A stretch of 64,000 nt of DNA. Origin: Neorhizobium galegae. GTDB taxonomy: Bacteria > Pseudomonadota > Alphaproteobacteria > Rhizobiales > Rhizobiaceae. Shown here piece by piece: positions 9,199-17,497 of this stretch. The first letter of the stretch is position 1; every line of letters begins with the position of its first letter. The stretch lies in NCBI RefSeq assembly GCF_017877055.1, contig NZ_JAGIPG010000002.1, forward strand, positions 1,706,052 to 1,770,051, in the 5' to 3' direction. The position numbers and the translations under genes were made by a program. The notes under the pieces are model-generated. The model saw only the letters and a list, made by a program, of their open reading frames with translations. It was not told where the DNA came from and searched no databases.

Positions 9199-10140
9199 AT
9201 GTCGACCAGGATATTCGCTACCGCAATTGCGGCCTTTGCCGCATCCTTCGTTCCGGCATTCGCCGAAGCGCAGGAGCCGAAATCGGCCGCACCGCAGGCG
9301 ACCCTCGCCGAGCCATCGAAGAAGGGTCATGTCGAGGCCGGCGGCATCAGCTATTATTACGAGATCCGCGGGGAGGGTGAACCGCTCCTGCTGCTCCATG
9401 GCGGTCTCGGCTCCGTCGATATGTTCGCACCGATCATGCCGGCGCTGACGGAGCACCGCCAGGTCATCGCCGTCGACCTGCAGGGCCATGGCCGCACCTC
9501 GCTCGGCAAGCGTCCGATCAGCCTGGAAGCCATGGGCGCCGACATGAGCAAGATTGTCTCCGAGCTCGGCTATCGCCAGGTCGATGTGATGGGTTATTCC
9601 ATGGGCGGCGGCATCGCCCTGCAGATGGCGGCTCAGGCGCCGGAAAAAGTACGGCGGCTCGTCATAGCCTCGGCGCCGTTCGCCAAAAGCGGCTTCTTTC
9701 CTGAAATGATCCCGCAGCAGGAGTCCGTCACCGGTGCCATGGCCGAGATGATGAAGGACACGCCGATGTTCATCTCCTACAAGGCCGTGGCTCCGGACGT
9801 CTCCGAATTCCCGCGGCTTCTCGATGCGATGGGTGATCTGATGCGCCGGGATTACGATTTCTCCGATGCGGTCGCCAAGCTGACCATGCCGGTCATGCTG
9901 GTCTTCGGCGACAGCGACATGGTACGCCCGGAGCATATCGTCCAGTTTTATCAGAAGCTCGGCGGCGGCCTGAAGGATGCAGGCTGGATGCGGGAGAACA
10001 TGCCGAAGAACCGGCTGGCGATCCTGCCCGATCTCACCCATTACGAAGCATTCGCATCGCCCGCCCTGGCGTCGACCGTGCTGCCTTTCCTGGACGGCAA
10101 GAGCAACGCGCCGAACTGGGCGGAGCAGGTGAAGAAGTAA
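9199..10140 (+). CDS. Secreted alpha/beta-fold hydrolase
   Basis: 313 residues with an N-terminal signal peptide (MSTRIFATAIAAFAASFVPA, cleavage near AEA). The fold is clear: LLLLHGGLGSVDMF (oxyanion region), nucleophile elbow GYSMGGG (Ser134), acid in VFGDSDMV and histidine in LTHYEAF. The start at 9199 has a strong CGAGGAGGACGTC site; the frame extends back to 8980 without support. Substrate unknown. A GAAA-tetraloop hairpin follows the stop. Confidence 0.9.
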   Translation: MSTRIFATAIAAFAASFVPAFAEAQEPKSAAPQATLAEPSKKGHVEAGGISYYYEIRGEGEPLLLLHGGLGSVDMFAPIMPALTEHRQVIAVDLQGHGRTSLGKRPISLEAMGADMSKIVSELGYRQVDVMGYSMGGGIALQMAAQAPEKVRRLVIASAPFAKSGFFPEMIPQQESVTGAMAEMMKDTPMFISYKAVAPDVSEFPRLLDAMGDLMRRDYDFSDAVAKLTMPVMLVFGDSDMVRPEHIVQFYQKLGGGLKDAGWMRENMPKNRLAILPDLTHYEAFASPALASTVLPFLDGKSNAPNWAEQVKK

Positions 10141-10155
10141 ATCATAGGCAATGCT

Positions 10156-10177
10156 ATGCCGGCCGAAAGGCTGGCAT
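10156..10177. terminator. GAAA-tetraloop hairpin between convergent genes
   Basis: ATGCCGGCC (10156-10164), loop GAAA, GGCTGGCAT (10169-10177); one G-U pair. It lies 15 nt after the hydrolase stop and between convergent genes. No U-run on the plus strand, so termination is plausible only. Confidence 0.45.
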
Positions 10178-10235
10178 GGGCTGCGGTTTCAAGCACTTGC
10201 CGGCATCTGCGGAATCTCGTTCGGAAAGACTTGAA

Positions 10236-11237
10236 TCAGTTTCTGAGGTTTTCGCGGTCCAGCTGGACGGTCAGCGCCAGCACCGTCTCGCAGGTCGGTG
10301 TCGGCACGCCGGCGAGCTTGCCGAGCGCCACCACCATGCCGGTCAGCGGCACGATCTCCAGCGCCTTGCCGGCAAGCAGGTCCTGCAGCATCGAGGTCCT
10401 GACCGGACCGAAACCACCCGACCGGTTAAGCTGTTCGTCGACGCTGCCGCTGAAGACCGCGCCGAGCGCCTCGCCGACTGCCCTGGTTTCGGTCATCACC
10501 TTGCCGATCTGTGCGGCGAGCGGCGCATTGTCCATGATGCTGTTCATCCGGCCTCGGGTAAGCGCACTGATCGGGTTGTAGGCGGCATTGCCCATCAGTT
10601 TGGTCCAGATCGCATCGCGGATACGCTCGGTCGGAATGATATTGAGGCCGGCGCGTCCAAGAAGCTCGCAGATCGACGCCAGGTCCGGCGAAAGCGCGCC
10701 GGAAGGTTCGCCGAGGAAAAAGCGGCCGTCGCCATTGAGGCGAATGGTGCCGGGCTCGGTGACCTCGGCGCCCTGATAGGCGACGCAGCCGATAACGCGT
10801 TCCGGGCCGACCAGCCGCCAGAGCTTGCCTTCCGGATCAAGTTCCGGGAGCTGTCGTTCCGCATGCCCGCTTTCGGAATCCCGATGGAAATACCACCAGG
10901 GAATGCCGTTGAGGATCATGATGACCCGCGTGCCTTCCTTGAGAAGGCCGGCAAGGCCCTCGGCCGCACCCGCAAGCTGGTGTCCTTTGAGACCGGTGAC
11001 GATCAGGTCCTGTTTCGGCAGCTCCGACGGGTCGCTGGTGGCGGTGACACGCGCATGGAGCGGCGCGGCATCGCCGCCCCGTTCGACGGTCAGGCCGTTT
11101 TCGCGAATGGCGGCAAGATGTGCGCCGCGCGCCACGACGGAGACATTCGCCTCCGCGCCGAGACCGCTCGCGATCTTCGTCGCGAACGCGCCGCCGAGAG
11201 CGCCGGCCCCATAGATGCAGATATTCCTGATGGTCAT
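10236..11237 (-). CDS. Ketopantoate reductase family protein (PanE/ApbA-like)
   Basis: 333 residues, NADPH-dependent 2-dehydropantoate 2-reductase fold. Rossmann motif IYGAGALGGAFA near the N-terminus; the C-terminal helical domain carries the family lysine and asparagine in AIWTKLMGNAAYNPISAL. In pantothenate synthesis it would reduce ketopantoate to pantoate, but rhizobia often carry several paralogues of unknown substrate and no pan gene is adjacent. Hence no gene symbol. Confidence 0.88.
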   Translation of the reverse strand: MTIRNICIYGAGALGGAFATKIASGLGAEANVSVVARGAHLAAIRENGLTVERGGDAAPLHARVTATSDPSELPKQDLIVTGLKGHQLAGAAEGLAGLLKEGTRVIMILNGIPWWYFHRDSESGHAERQLPELDPEGKLWRLVGPERVIGCVAYQGAEVTEPGTIRLNGDGRFFLGEPSGALSPDLASICELLGRAGLNIIPTERIRDAIWTKLMGNAAYNPISALTRGRMNSIMDNAPLAAQIGKVMTETRAVGEALGAVFSGSVDEQLNRSGGFGPVRTSMLQDLLAGKALEIVPLTGMVVALGKLAGVPTPTCETVLALTVQLDRENLRN

Positions 11238-11317
11238 GATGTCCTCGCCAGAGCTGTATGCGGTGCGGTAGGTCTAGGACATCTTCGGCGCGCGGGCGAA
11301 CGAGTTTTTGTGATGGA

Positions 11318-11536
11318 TCAATGGGCCCAGCTGTCGGACACGAGCTCTGTCCGGCGAAGCTCGTCGATCGCCGTGACGGCGTCCTCCACCGACCAGCCGG
11401 CCTTGACGGCGGCGGCGATCATCTTGATCTCCGCCTCCTCTTCGAGCGCAAGAAAGAGCGGTTCGAGAGCCTCCTGAACGGTGAGGATATGGTCATCCGG
11501 CGGGGCGATGGACGTACGTGCGGCGGACGTAGGCAT
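11318..11536 (-). CDS. Small hypothetical helical protein (72 aa)
   Basis: MPTSAARTSIAPPDDHILTV begins a 72-residue protein with predicted helices (QEALEPLFLALEEEAEIKM, GWSVEDAVTAIDELRR). The longer open frame upstream only mirrors ftsZ2 on the other strand. The ATG at 11536 has GAGGAG about 11 nt upstream. Divergent from ftsZ2. No family recognised; amino-acid make-up and start signal look genuine. Confidence 0.6.
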   Translation of the reverse strand: MPTSAARTSIAPPDDHILTVQEALEPLFLALEEEAEIKMIAAAVKAGWSVEDAVTAIDELRRTELVSDSWAH

Positions 11537-11753
11537 GATACGCTGGGCTCCTCTCTCTTTTGTGATCGAATCCTCACAATTGCTGTAACCGAAAAAGGTT
11601 CCACGCAACTGTGGAAAATTTCTTTCGGCGGCTTTCTGTGCAGCGAAGCTTGTTCTTTCGCCAAGCCTCTGCCTTGTTGCCCAGCTAAAATACATGTGAT
11701 TCGGGTGCCACCAGGCCGCCCGCCCGGCGGGTGCCGATGCCAAGGAGATTGCG

Positions 11754-12779
11754 ATGACGGACGGCAAGAAATACCAGATCACCGAAATGCGGCCGAAGAT
11801 CACCGTGATCGGCGTCGGCGGCGGCGGCGGCAACGCCATCAACAACATGATCGCCGAGGAGCTGGAGGGCGTCGATTTCATCGCCGCCAATACCGACGCG
11901 CAGGTTCTCGCAACGTCCAAGGCATCGCGGCGTATCCAGCTCGGCGCCCATGTGACCGAAGGCCTCGGCGCAGGCTCGCTGCCGGAGATCGGCCGGGCTG
12001 CCGCGGAAGAGTCGATCGATGAGATCATGGATCATCTCTCCGGCTCGCATATGTGCTTCGTGACGGCCGGCATGGGCGGCGGCACAGGCACCGGTGCCGC
12101 GCCGGTCATCGCCCACGCCGCCCGCAATGCCGGTATCCTCACCGTCGGCGTTGTCACCAAGCCCTTCACCTTCGAAGGCAACCGCCGCATGAAGACGGCC
12201 GATGCCGGCATCGAGGAACTGCGCCGCGCTGCCGATACCGTCATCGTCATCCCGAACCAGAACCTGTTCCGCATCGCCGATGCCAAGACCACGTTTGCCG
12301 ACGCGTTCATGACCGCCGACAAGGTGCTGTTCGCCGGCGTCGGCTGCATTACCGACCTGATCGTCAAAGAAGGCCTCATCAACCTCGATTTCGCCGACGT
12401 CAAATCGGTGATGAAGGGCATGGGCCGGGCGATGATGGGCACCGGCGAAGCCTCCGGCGACGGCCGCGCACTGCTCGCCGCCGAAGCCGCGATCGCCAAC
12501 CCGCTGCTCGACGACATCTCGATGAAGGGTGCCAAGGGCGTGCTGATCTCGATCTCCGGCGGTTCCGACATGACGCTGTTCGAGGTGGACGAAGCGGCAA
12601 GCCGCATCCGCGACGAGGTCATGGACGATGCCGATATCGTTGTCGGCGCGATCTTCGACCGCAGCCTGGACGGCAAGTTCCGGGTCTCGGTGGTGGCGAC
12701 CGGCCTCGATGGCGGCGAGGCGGGCGTGGCTCCGGGCACTCCGGCGGACATGCCGCCTTACCAGCGCACGCTGCAGTAA
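11754..12779 (+). CDS. Short second FtsZ (FtsZ2-type tubulin homologue without C-terminal tail)
   Basis: 341-residue GTP-binding tubulin-like protein. GTPase motifs are intact: [15 protein letters not shown] (18-32), [12 protein letters not shown] (107-118) and the T7 catalytic loop [11 protein letters not shown] with Asn210, Asp212 and Asp215. It ends soon after the core (PPYQRTLQ), lacking the linker and the conserved C-terminal peptide that binds FtsA/ZipA-type partners. No ftsQ-ftsA neighbours, so it is not the dcw-cluster division FtsZ. Second FtsZ copies of this kind are known in Sinorhizobium and Agrobacterium; their role is unclear. A strong terminator follows. Confidence 0.92.
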   Translation: MTDGKKYQITEMRPKITVIGVGGGGGNAINNMIAEELEGVDFIAANTDAQVLATSKASRRIQLGAHVTEGLGAGSLPEIGRAAAEESIDEIMDHLSGSHMCFVTAGMGGGTGTGAAPVIAHAARNAGILTVGVVTKPFTFEGNRRMKTADAGIEELRRAADTVIVIPNQNLFRIADAKTTFADAFMTADKVLFAGVGCITDLIVKEGLINLDFADVKSVMKGMGRAMMGTGEASGDGRALLAAEAAIANPLLDDISMKGAKGVLISISGGSDMTLFEVDEAASRIRDEVMDDADIVVGAIFDRSLDGKFRVSVVATGLDGGEAGVAPGTPADMPPYQRTLQ

Positions 12780-12815
12780 GGTCCCGACTTCCGAGCGGAA
12801 GACCGTTCCAATCAG

Positions 12816-12850
12816 AACCTTCCGGCGGTTGTGCTGCCGGAAGGTTTTTT
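12816..12850 (+). terminator. Rho-independent terminator of ftsZ2
   Basis: AACCTTCCGGC (12816-12826) pairs with GCCGGAAGGTT (12836-12846) and is followed by TTTTTTCTTTT. A textbook intrinsic terminator 37 nt after the stop. Confidence 0.9.
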
Positions 12851-12930
12851 CTTTTGCTTCCGCCGTCTTCCCTTTGTCATCCGTCGCGGATATAGCTCGC
12901 CGCCCAACCGACGATTGAGAGGAGACGAGC

Positions 12931-13716
12931 ATGGATGCGACTGTTGTCGGCGCCCATTGGGAGAGCAATGCCGAGACCTGGACGATCTATTCGCGGGCCG
13001 GTTACGACAAATATCGGGATGCGCTGAACACGCCGGCCTTTCTCGACATGCTGCCGCCGGTTGCCGGATTGAAGGGCCTGGATCTCGGCTGCGGCGAGGG
13101 CACCAATACCCGCGAAGTCGCCCGGCGCGGGGCAGAGATGACCGGCCTCGACATCGCCCCGACCTTCATCCGCTATGCCCGCGAAACCGGGGAGAGCGAA
13201 CCGCTCGGCATTACTTACGTGCTCGGCGACGGGCAGGGGATCGACTTTCCGGACGAGAGTTTCGATTTCGTCACCGCCTTCATGTCGATGATGGACATGG
13301 CCGACCAGCGCCAGGTGCTGAAGGGCGTTTATCGTGTCCTGAAGCCCGGCGGTTTCCTGCAGTTCTCGATCCTGCATCCTTGCTTCGTGCCGCCGACGCG
13401 GAAAAATATCCGCGATGAGACGGGCGAGGCGGTGGCCGTGCAGGTGGCCGACTATTTCGACGAGACGGACGGGCGGATCGAGCGCTGGCTGTTTTCGGAA
13501 ATTCCCGCCGAGGAGCGGGCGAAGCTGACGCAGTTTTCGGTGCCGCGGTTCCACCGGACGCTGACCACCTGGGTTTCGATGATCGTCGAGACGGGGCTGG
13601 TGATCGAGGCGTTCGGCGAGCCGATGGCGTCGGAAGAGCTGGCGCTGGCAGAACCGGTCGTCGCCGATACCCGCGTTGCGCCGATCTTCCTGCATATCCG
13701 CGCCGGCAAGCCTTGA
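12931..13716 (+). CDS. Class I SAM-dependent methyltransferase
   Basis: 261 residues. Motif I GLDLGCGEGTNTREVARRGA (about 49-68), acidic residue of motif II in EMTGLDIAPTFIRYAR, and DFPDESFDFVTAF-type motif IV (IDFPDESFDFVTAFMSMMDM). Methyltransf_11/25-like, probably acting on a small molecule; substrate not inferable. Start preceded by GAGAGGAGACGAGC. Convergent with the membrane gene, separated by a hairpin. Confidence 0.88.
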   Translation: MDATVVGAHWESNAETWTIYSRAGYDKYRDALNTPAFLDMLPPVAGLKGLDLGCGEGTNTREVARRGAEMTGLDIAPTFIRYARETGESEPLGITYVLGDGQGIDFPDESFDFVTAFMSMMDMADQRQVLKGVYRVLKPGGFLQFSILHPCFVPPTRKNIRDETGEAVAVQVADYFDETDGRIERWLFSEIPAEERAKLTQFSVPRFHRTLTTWVSMIVETGLVIEAFGEPMASEELALAEPVVADTRVAPIFLHIRAGKP

Positions 13717-13720
13717 GACG

Positions 13721-13753
13721 AAAAAGAGCGGCCACGCTCTCGCATGGCCGCTC
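13721..13753 (-). terminator. Terminator of the 13771-14792 operon
   Basis: GAGCGGCCA (13726-13734) pairs with TGGCCGCTC (13745-13753). Read on the minus strand the stem is followed by five Us (the AAAAA at 13721-13725), 18 nt after the stop of the membrane gene. Confidence 0.8.
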
Positions 13754-13770
13754 GATCATGATCGTGGCGG

Positions 13771-14703
13771 TTAGTAGCGCGTCGCGACGAGCAGGTCTTC
13801 TTCCTCGTCCCGCTGACGGCCGCCGAGTGCGGCGGCGGCACAGGAGATAAACGCGCCGACGAGCAGCGACAGCGAGCCGACCAGCGCCGTGGTGGCGGCT
13901 GCCTTGCGGGCCTCGTCCGCGGCCTGCTGGGCTGCGACCTTGGCATCCTCGATCCGCTTCAGGACCGCATCGACGCGAGCGCGGGCATCCTGCGGCGAAA
14001 GGCCGGTGCGGGAAGCGACGATGGTTGCCAGATAAGCCTTGTCGTCTTCCGGCACGCCGCCCTGGACGGCGCCGTTGAGAAGAATGCGCGACACTTCCGC
14101 GGTTGCGGCCGTGTTGTCGTTCTGGGCGCGGGCCTGGGCCTGCTGCGGACGCAGGAGCGCATCGGTGAAGTAGGAGGTTGCCATGTCGGTGCCGCCCGAG
14201 GACGAATTGCCCGAGGACGAATTGTCGGAGGCTGCCGCCGCTGCCGAACCCGCAACGCCGGCGGTCGCTGCCGCCGAACCGACCGCCTGAGCGCCGGCGC
14301 CGGCCAGCGAACCGAGCGACGAAGCAAGGAAGCCCGCGACGAAGACGGTGGCGACGGCCCAGGACACGAAACCGTGGGCGGTATCGCGGAAGAACACCTC
14401 GTCGGTGTGGACTGCGGCCCATTTGGTGCGCAGCCGGCCGGTCAGATATCCGCCGAGCGCGGCCGACAGCCATTGCACCACCACCAGCCAGATCGCCGCG
14501 CTGATGCCGACGGTCGCAGCCGAGCTGCTTTCACCCGACCAGGGAGAGATCATGGTGAGGCCGAGACCGGAACCGAAAAGGATGAGGATGAGGCTGATGC
14601 CGATGGCGGCGACCGCGCCGCCGATGATCGGCCCCCATGCGATCGCGGATTTTGACGACTCCACCGGAGTTGCGATCGCGGAGCCTGTGGATGAAATTGG
14701 CAT
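13771..14703 (-). CDS. Multi-pass membrane protein of unknown function (PhnA-like hypothetical)
   Basis: 310 residues. Helices: AWGPIIGGAVAAIGISLILI, ISAAIWLVVVQWLSAALGGY, VSWAVATVFVAGFLASS and a C-terminal LVGSLSLLVGAFISCAAAAL. Between them is a Ser/Asn/Gly-rich loop (DNSSSGNSSSGG) and a helical periplasmic or cytosolic region. Rhizobial homologues are annotated only as hypothetical membrane proteins. The ATG at 14703 has GAGGAGGCGAAAC upstream, and that ribosome site overlaps the stop of the 25-aa peptide gene before it, so they are coupled. Confidence 0.85.
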   Translation of the reverse strand: MPISSTGSAIATPVESSKSAIAWGPIIGGAVAAIGISLILILFGSGLGLTMISPWSGESSSAATVGISAAIWLVVVQWLSAALGGYLTGRLRTKWAAVHTDEVFFRDTAHGFVSWAVATVFVAGFLASSLGSLAGAGAQAVGSAAATAGVAGSAAAAASDNSSSGNSSSGGTDMATSYFTDALLRPQQAQARAQNDNTAATAEVSRILLNGAVQGGVPEDDKAYLATIVASRTGLSPQDARARVDAVLKRIEDAKVAAQQAADEARKAAATTALVGSLSLLVGAFISCAAAALGGRQRDEEEDLLVATRY

Positions 14704-14714
14704 GTTTCGCCTCC

Positions 14715-14792
14715 TCAACGCATGAAGAGAACGAGAAGGATGACGATCGGTAGTGGAATGCCGAGAAGCCAGAGCAGAATGCCGCGTCCCAT
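14715..14792 (-). CDS. 25-residue single-helix membrane peptide, translationally coupled to the next gene
   Basis: Reading the minus strand gives MGRGILLWLLGIPLPIVILL then VLFMR and stop. It has an excellent Shine-Dalgarno (AGGAGGTTCACC) and encodes a single Pro-kinked hydrophobic helix with positive ends. Its TGA is part of TGAGGAGG, the ribosome site of the downstream membrane gene, whose ATG lies 11 nt further. It is too short for usual gene callers. Role unknown; possibly a small subunit or translation leader for the neighbour. Confidence 0.7.
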   Translation of the reverse strand: MGRGILLWLLGIPLPIVILLVLFMR

Positions 14793-15009
14793 GGTGAACC
14801 TCCTGAAAGATAACGGTTTGTTGATCTTGATTGCGTCCCTCCAACACGCCGGATGCTCTTTGGTTCCTGCGGCAGGGATATTTGCCGTTTTCCACCTCCT
14901 TGGGTTGGTTCGGTGGCCGTTCGTGCTCGGCGCGGTAGGGGAAGGGCGGGAAAGGGCATGCCGTGTCGTTCACGCGCGATGTCGCGCCGTGTCTGAAGCC
15001 TGCGATCGG

Positions 15010-15068
15010 ACGGGGCGCTGAAAGCTGCCTCGTAAGATAGTAATAGGTGACACCTCTCAGCGCCCCGT
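15010..15068. repeat. 12-bp perfect inverted repeat, 35-nt loop
   Basis: ACGGGGCGCTGA at 15010-15021 and TCAGCGCCCCGT at 15057-15068 could form a long hairpin in RNA or DNA. No U-run follows. Unassigned. Confidence 0.5.
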
Positions 15069-15590
15069 TCGGCGGTTATTATCCGCGACTTCGGTCCCTC
15101 TGCGATGACGGGGGTTGTGGGAACGGTTGCGTGCCCCTCCGGAGAGTGTGTCATGCACGCTCTCAGACCATGATACCGCAGGCCATGACCGCCGCCCGGC
15201 ATCGTCTTCCACCTGCGCCACACAATCCGGGTTTTGAAAAACCCTCGGACGCCGCCCGGCGCGGCCCCGATCACCCTGTGTGCCTCACAGGCACGCCCGG
15301 CGCTCCATGATGGAAAACGAAACGAGAAGTCGGTCCGACAGCTTCTCACCCGTCCCACGTCGCCGGAGGGAGACCATTGTCCGCGAACCCCGGATGGCAG
15401 GACTTACGTCCTTTCCTATCCACCCGGCGCCGGTCCCGCCTCGCCGGCACGCCTGCCGGTGTATCCGTGACGGAACGGGGAGATTGTAAGCACGGGTCGG
15501 GAAGGCGAGGATGAAGGGGAGGCTAAGTGCTTGATGGGGCTGACGGGGAGGTGCCGAATGTGCCCGGATAGGTCGGCGTCTGGAGTGTAG

Positions 15591-15613
15591 ATCCTCGGGT
15601 CAAGCCCGAGGAT
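15591..15613. repeat. REP-like palindrome, copy 1
   Basis: ATCCTCGGG-TCAAG-CCCGAGGAT: 9-bp perfect arms. This GATCCTCGGGTCAAGCCCGA-type sequence is a widespread intergenic palindrome of alphaproteobacteria. Immediately after it the 14-mer GATGACGACCTTGG is repeated with a 20-bp period (15611-15624 and 15631-15644). Confidence 0.75.
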
Positions 15614-15683
15614 GACGACCTTGGATGTCAGATGACGACCTTGGGTGTTGTACCCTCTCCTCCGTCATCCGCCGCTCTCTCCG

Positions 15684-15725
15684 TCATCCTCGTCCTCGGG
15701 TTAAACCCGGGGATGACCCGAGGAT
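15684..15725. repeat. REP-like palindrome, copy 2
   Basis: Inner stem TCCTCGGGTT / AACCCGGGGA (15693-15713, one G-U pair), flanked by ATCCTCG and CGAGGAT outer pieces. Same family as the copy 80 bp to the left. Confidence 0.65.
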
Positions 15726-16017
15726 CCAGCCACGATGCGCCCGTAGAGAGCCCCCGTTCGTGGCGATGCCGCTTCGCCCCGCATCGGCGCAGGGGGCTGC
15801 TCTCGGGACTGTTACACTTGTTGATCGGCGGCACCGCGGCAGCGGCCGGTCAGTTAAGAGAGTATTTATGAATTCGTGAAAAATGGATGGATATCTGCCG
15901 GCGGTCCGGGCCTGAGGGGCTTGGGTGGGATGACTGTGGCTGCCGCGCGATGCGTAACCTTTTGAGTAACCGCCTGCATGTGTTTGAAATGCAGGTGCTG
16001 TACGGAGTAAGCCAACC

Positions 16018-16647
16018 ATGAACAAGAAGCCCTTCGCCCTGGCGATCTTTACCGCATTCGCTGCCACGCCCCTCTGGGCTGCCGACCTCACCTCCTATTC
16101 CGAACCTCCGAGCTATAACGAGCCTGCCGGCGCGCCGAAGGCCGGTTGGGGGGGTGCCTATGTCGGTGCCGATCTCGGCATGGCATCCCGCAAGCTGAAC
16201 CCGTTCGATGGCGACAAGGGCCTCGTTCTCGGCGCTCACGGCGGTTACAACATGGACCTCGATTCCGGCGTCGTCGGCGCGGAAATCGAAGCCTCCCATC
16301 TCGGCAACGTGGAAAGCCGCGTGCCGGGCGGCAAGATCACGGAAAAGGGCCGCGTGGCCGCCAAGGCCAAGGCCGGCGTCGGCTTGAACCAGACGCTCGT
16401 CTACGGCACCGCCGGCGTCGCACTCACCAGCTTCGGCGGCAAGAATGGCACGTCCGGTCCGGACGGCTGGAAGCCGGGCTGGGTCCTGGGCGCCGGCGTC
16501 GAGCAGAAGCTCACCGACAACCTGTCGGCCCGCTTCGAATACAATTACACCATGACCAATGACGTCCGCAGCTCGTCGGGTGGCGTTTCCTCGCGCACCG
16601 ATGTGCGGGATCAGACGCTGAAGGCCGGCGTGAACTACAAGTTCTAG
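16018..16647 (+). CDS. Outer-membrane beta-barrel protein (Omp25/RopB-like)
   Basis: 209 residues: signal peptide MNKKPFALAIFTAFAATPLW with cleavage near WAA-DL, then an 8-stranded-barrel pattern beginning WGGAYVGADLGMASR, with GYNMDLDSGVVGAEIE and AGVGLNQTLVYGTAGVAL, ending in the outer-membrane signature VNYKF with terminal Phe. Resembles the rhizobial/brucella Omp25-Omp31 group. The stop codon TAG lies inside the left terminal repeat of a RIME1-like element. Confidence 0.92.
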   Translation: MNKKPFALAIFTAFAATPLWAADLTSYSEPPSYNEPAGAPKAGWGGAYVGADLGMASRKLNPFDGDKGLVLGAHGGYNMDLDSGVVGAEIEASHLGNVESRVPGGKITEKGRVAAKAKAGVGLNQTLVYGTAGVALTSFGGKNGTSGPDGWKPGWVLGAGVEQKLTDNLSARFEYNYTMTNDVRSSSGGVSSRTDVRDQTLKAGVNYKF

Positions 16648-16750
16648 AGCACGTCCAGCAAAAGTGCGTCAGCGGTTTTGCGTCCGGACTGCGTGAAAAC
16701 AAATAGATAGAGCATTTCAGGTGATCCGGTTTTCACCGGAAATGCTCTAG
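16644..16750. repeat. RIME1-like intergenic mosaic element
   Basis: 107 bp bounded by CTAGAGC (16644-16650) and GCTCTAG (16744-16750). It contains two palindromes: one around AGCAAAAGTGCG...GGTTTTGCG and one AGAGCATTT...AAATGCTCT with an inner CCGGTTTTCACCGG. Length and two-palindrome organisation match the published RIME1 element of Rhizobium and Agrobacterium. Its first bases provide the stop codon of the preceding gene. Confidence 0.85.
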
Positions 16751-16864
16751 TACCGCAAACTCTTCGGATCCATCGGGTCTGGAGACGGTATCGTGCGGTT
16801 CGACAATCTGCAAAGCGCCGTATGCCGGGAGGCATACGGCGCTGCCGGTTTCAAGGGCAAGCTC

Positions 16865-17497
16865 TCAGAGAGCGGCGTCCGGGTCGAGTTGGTCGCGGAC
16901 CTGGTCGATCTTGCCGACTGCGGGGCCTACTCCAAGCTGGTCCTGCGCCCATCCAAAGGCCTCGTCGCTCACCGGCGCGCCCGCGAAATCCTCCAGCGCA
17001 TCGCGAAGGGCGGCTTCGCCGAGTTCGGGATCCGTGACGGCGGGATCGATGCCGTTCGTCAGTTCGTACTGGGCATAGGCCTTCACGTAGGCCGAGAGCG
17101 AGGCCATCCGCGGATCGCTTGTGTTGAGATAGGCGTGGTAATTGCGCTTCAGGGAGCTGAGGCCTGCCACTTTTACGGCCTGCGGCTTGGCTTTCTGCGC
17201 GGGTGCCGTTCCTTTCGAGACCTTGCGGTCGGCATCCTTCTTCGCCCGCTCCTTGCCGGAGCCGAGACTGGCCGAGGTCGACCGGCTCTTGCCGGAATGG
17301 CCATGGTTCGAGATGTTGTCGCGATCGGTGCCGCTGCCGCCGCCGTTTCCACCGCCATGGCCGCCACCATTACCGCCGCCGTTGCCGCCACCATTTCCGT
17401 CTTTGGCGAAAGCGAGGTCTGAAAATCCGGTTACCCCGCCGACGGAGACTGCAGCAAGCGCCAGGACAACGATGCCGTTCTTGAGGACCTTGTTCAT
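16865..17497 (-). CDS. Secreted Gly/Asn/His-rich hypothetical protein
   Basis: 210 residues. Signal peptide MNKVLKNGIVVLALAAVSVG with cleavage near AFA-KD, then a GGGNGGG-type run (about 35-57) with His and Asn, a Ser/Lys-rich basic linker, and a helical C-terminal domain with LKRNYHAYLNTSDPRMASLS and AYVKAYAQYELTNG. Start at 17497 chosen for GGAG upstream and the signal peptide; the frame opens further upstream. No family assigned. Confidence 0.75.
   Translation of the reverse strand: MNKVLKNGIVVLALAAVSVGGVTGFSDLAFAKDGNGGGNGGGNGGGHGGGNGGGSGTDRDNISNHGHSGKSRSTSASLGSGKERAKKDADRKVSKGTAPAQKAKPQAVKVAGLSSLKRNYHAYLNTSDPRMASLSAYVKAYAQYELTNGIDPAVTDPELGEAALRDALEDFAGAPVSDEAFGWAQDQLGVGPAVGKIDQVRDQLDPDAAL

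Larger units (their letters stand above)
14793..16017. other. Gene-free, hairpin-rich 1.2-kb interval
   Basis: No reading frame here has a plausible start, ribosome site and protein-like composition on either strand. It contains a 12-bp inverted repeat (15010-15021 with 15057-15068), a GGGTTTT/AAAACCC hairpin (15229-15244), a GTGCCT/AGGCAC hairpin near 15284, a CCGGCA/TGCCGG hairpin near 15450, and two GATCCTCGGG-type palindromes near 15.6-15.7 kb. The promoter of the outer-membrane gene should lie at its right end, that of the 25-aa peptide at its left. Confidence 0.6.

Noticed and set aside
14531..15358. 275-codon minus-strand frame running out of the membrane gene into the gene-free block
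   Set aside because: It overlaps a supported gene and the 25-aa peptide in another frame and lacks a ribosome site; its composition looks like translated structured or repeat DNA.
16865..17497. Gly-rich protein as a structural repeat or PE-PGRS-like antigen
   Set aside because: The Gly run is short and the C-terminal half is an ordinary helical domain; no support for such a class.
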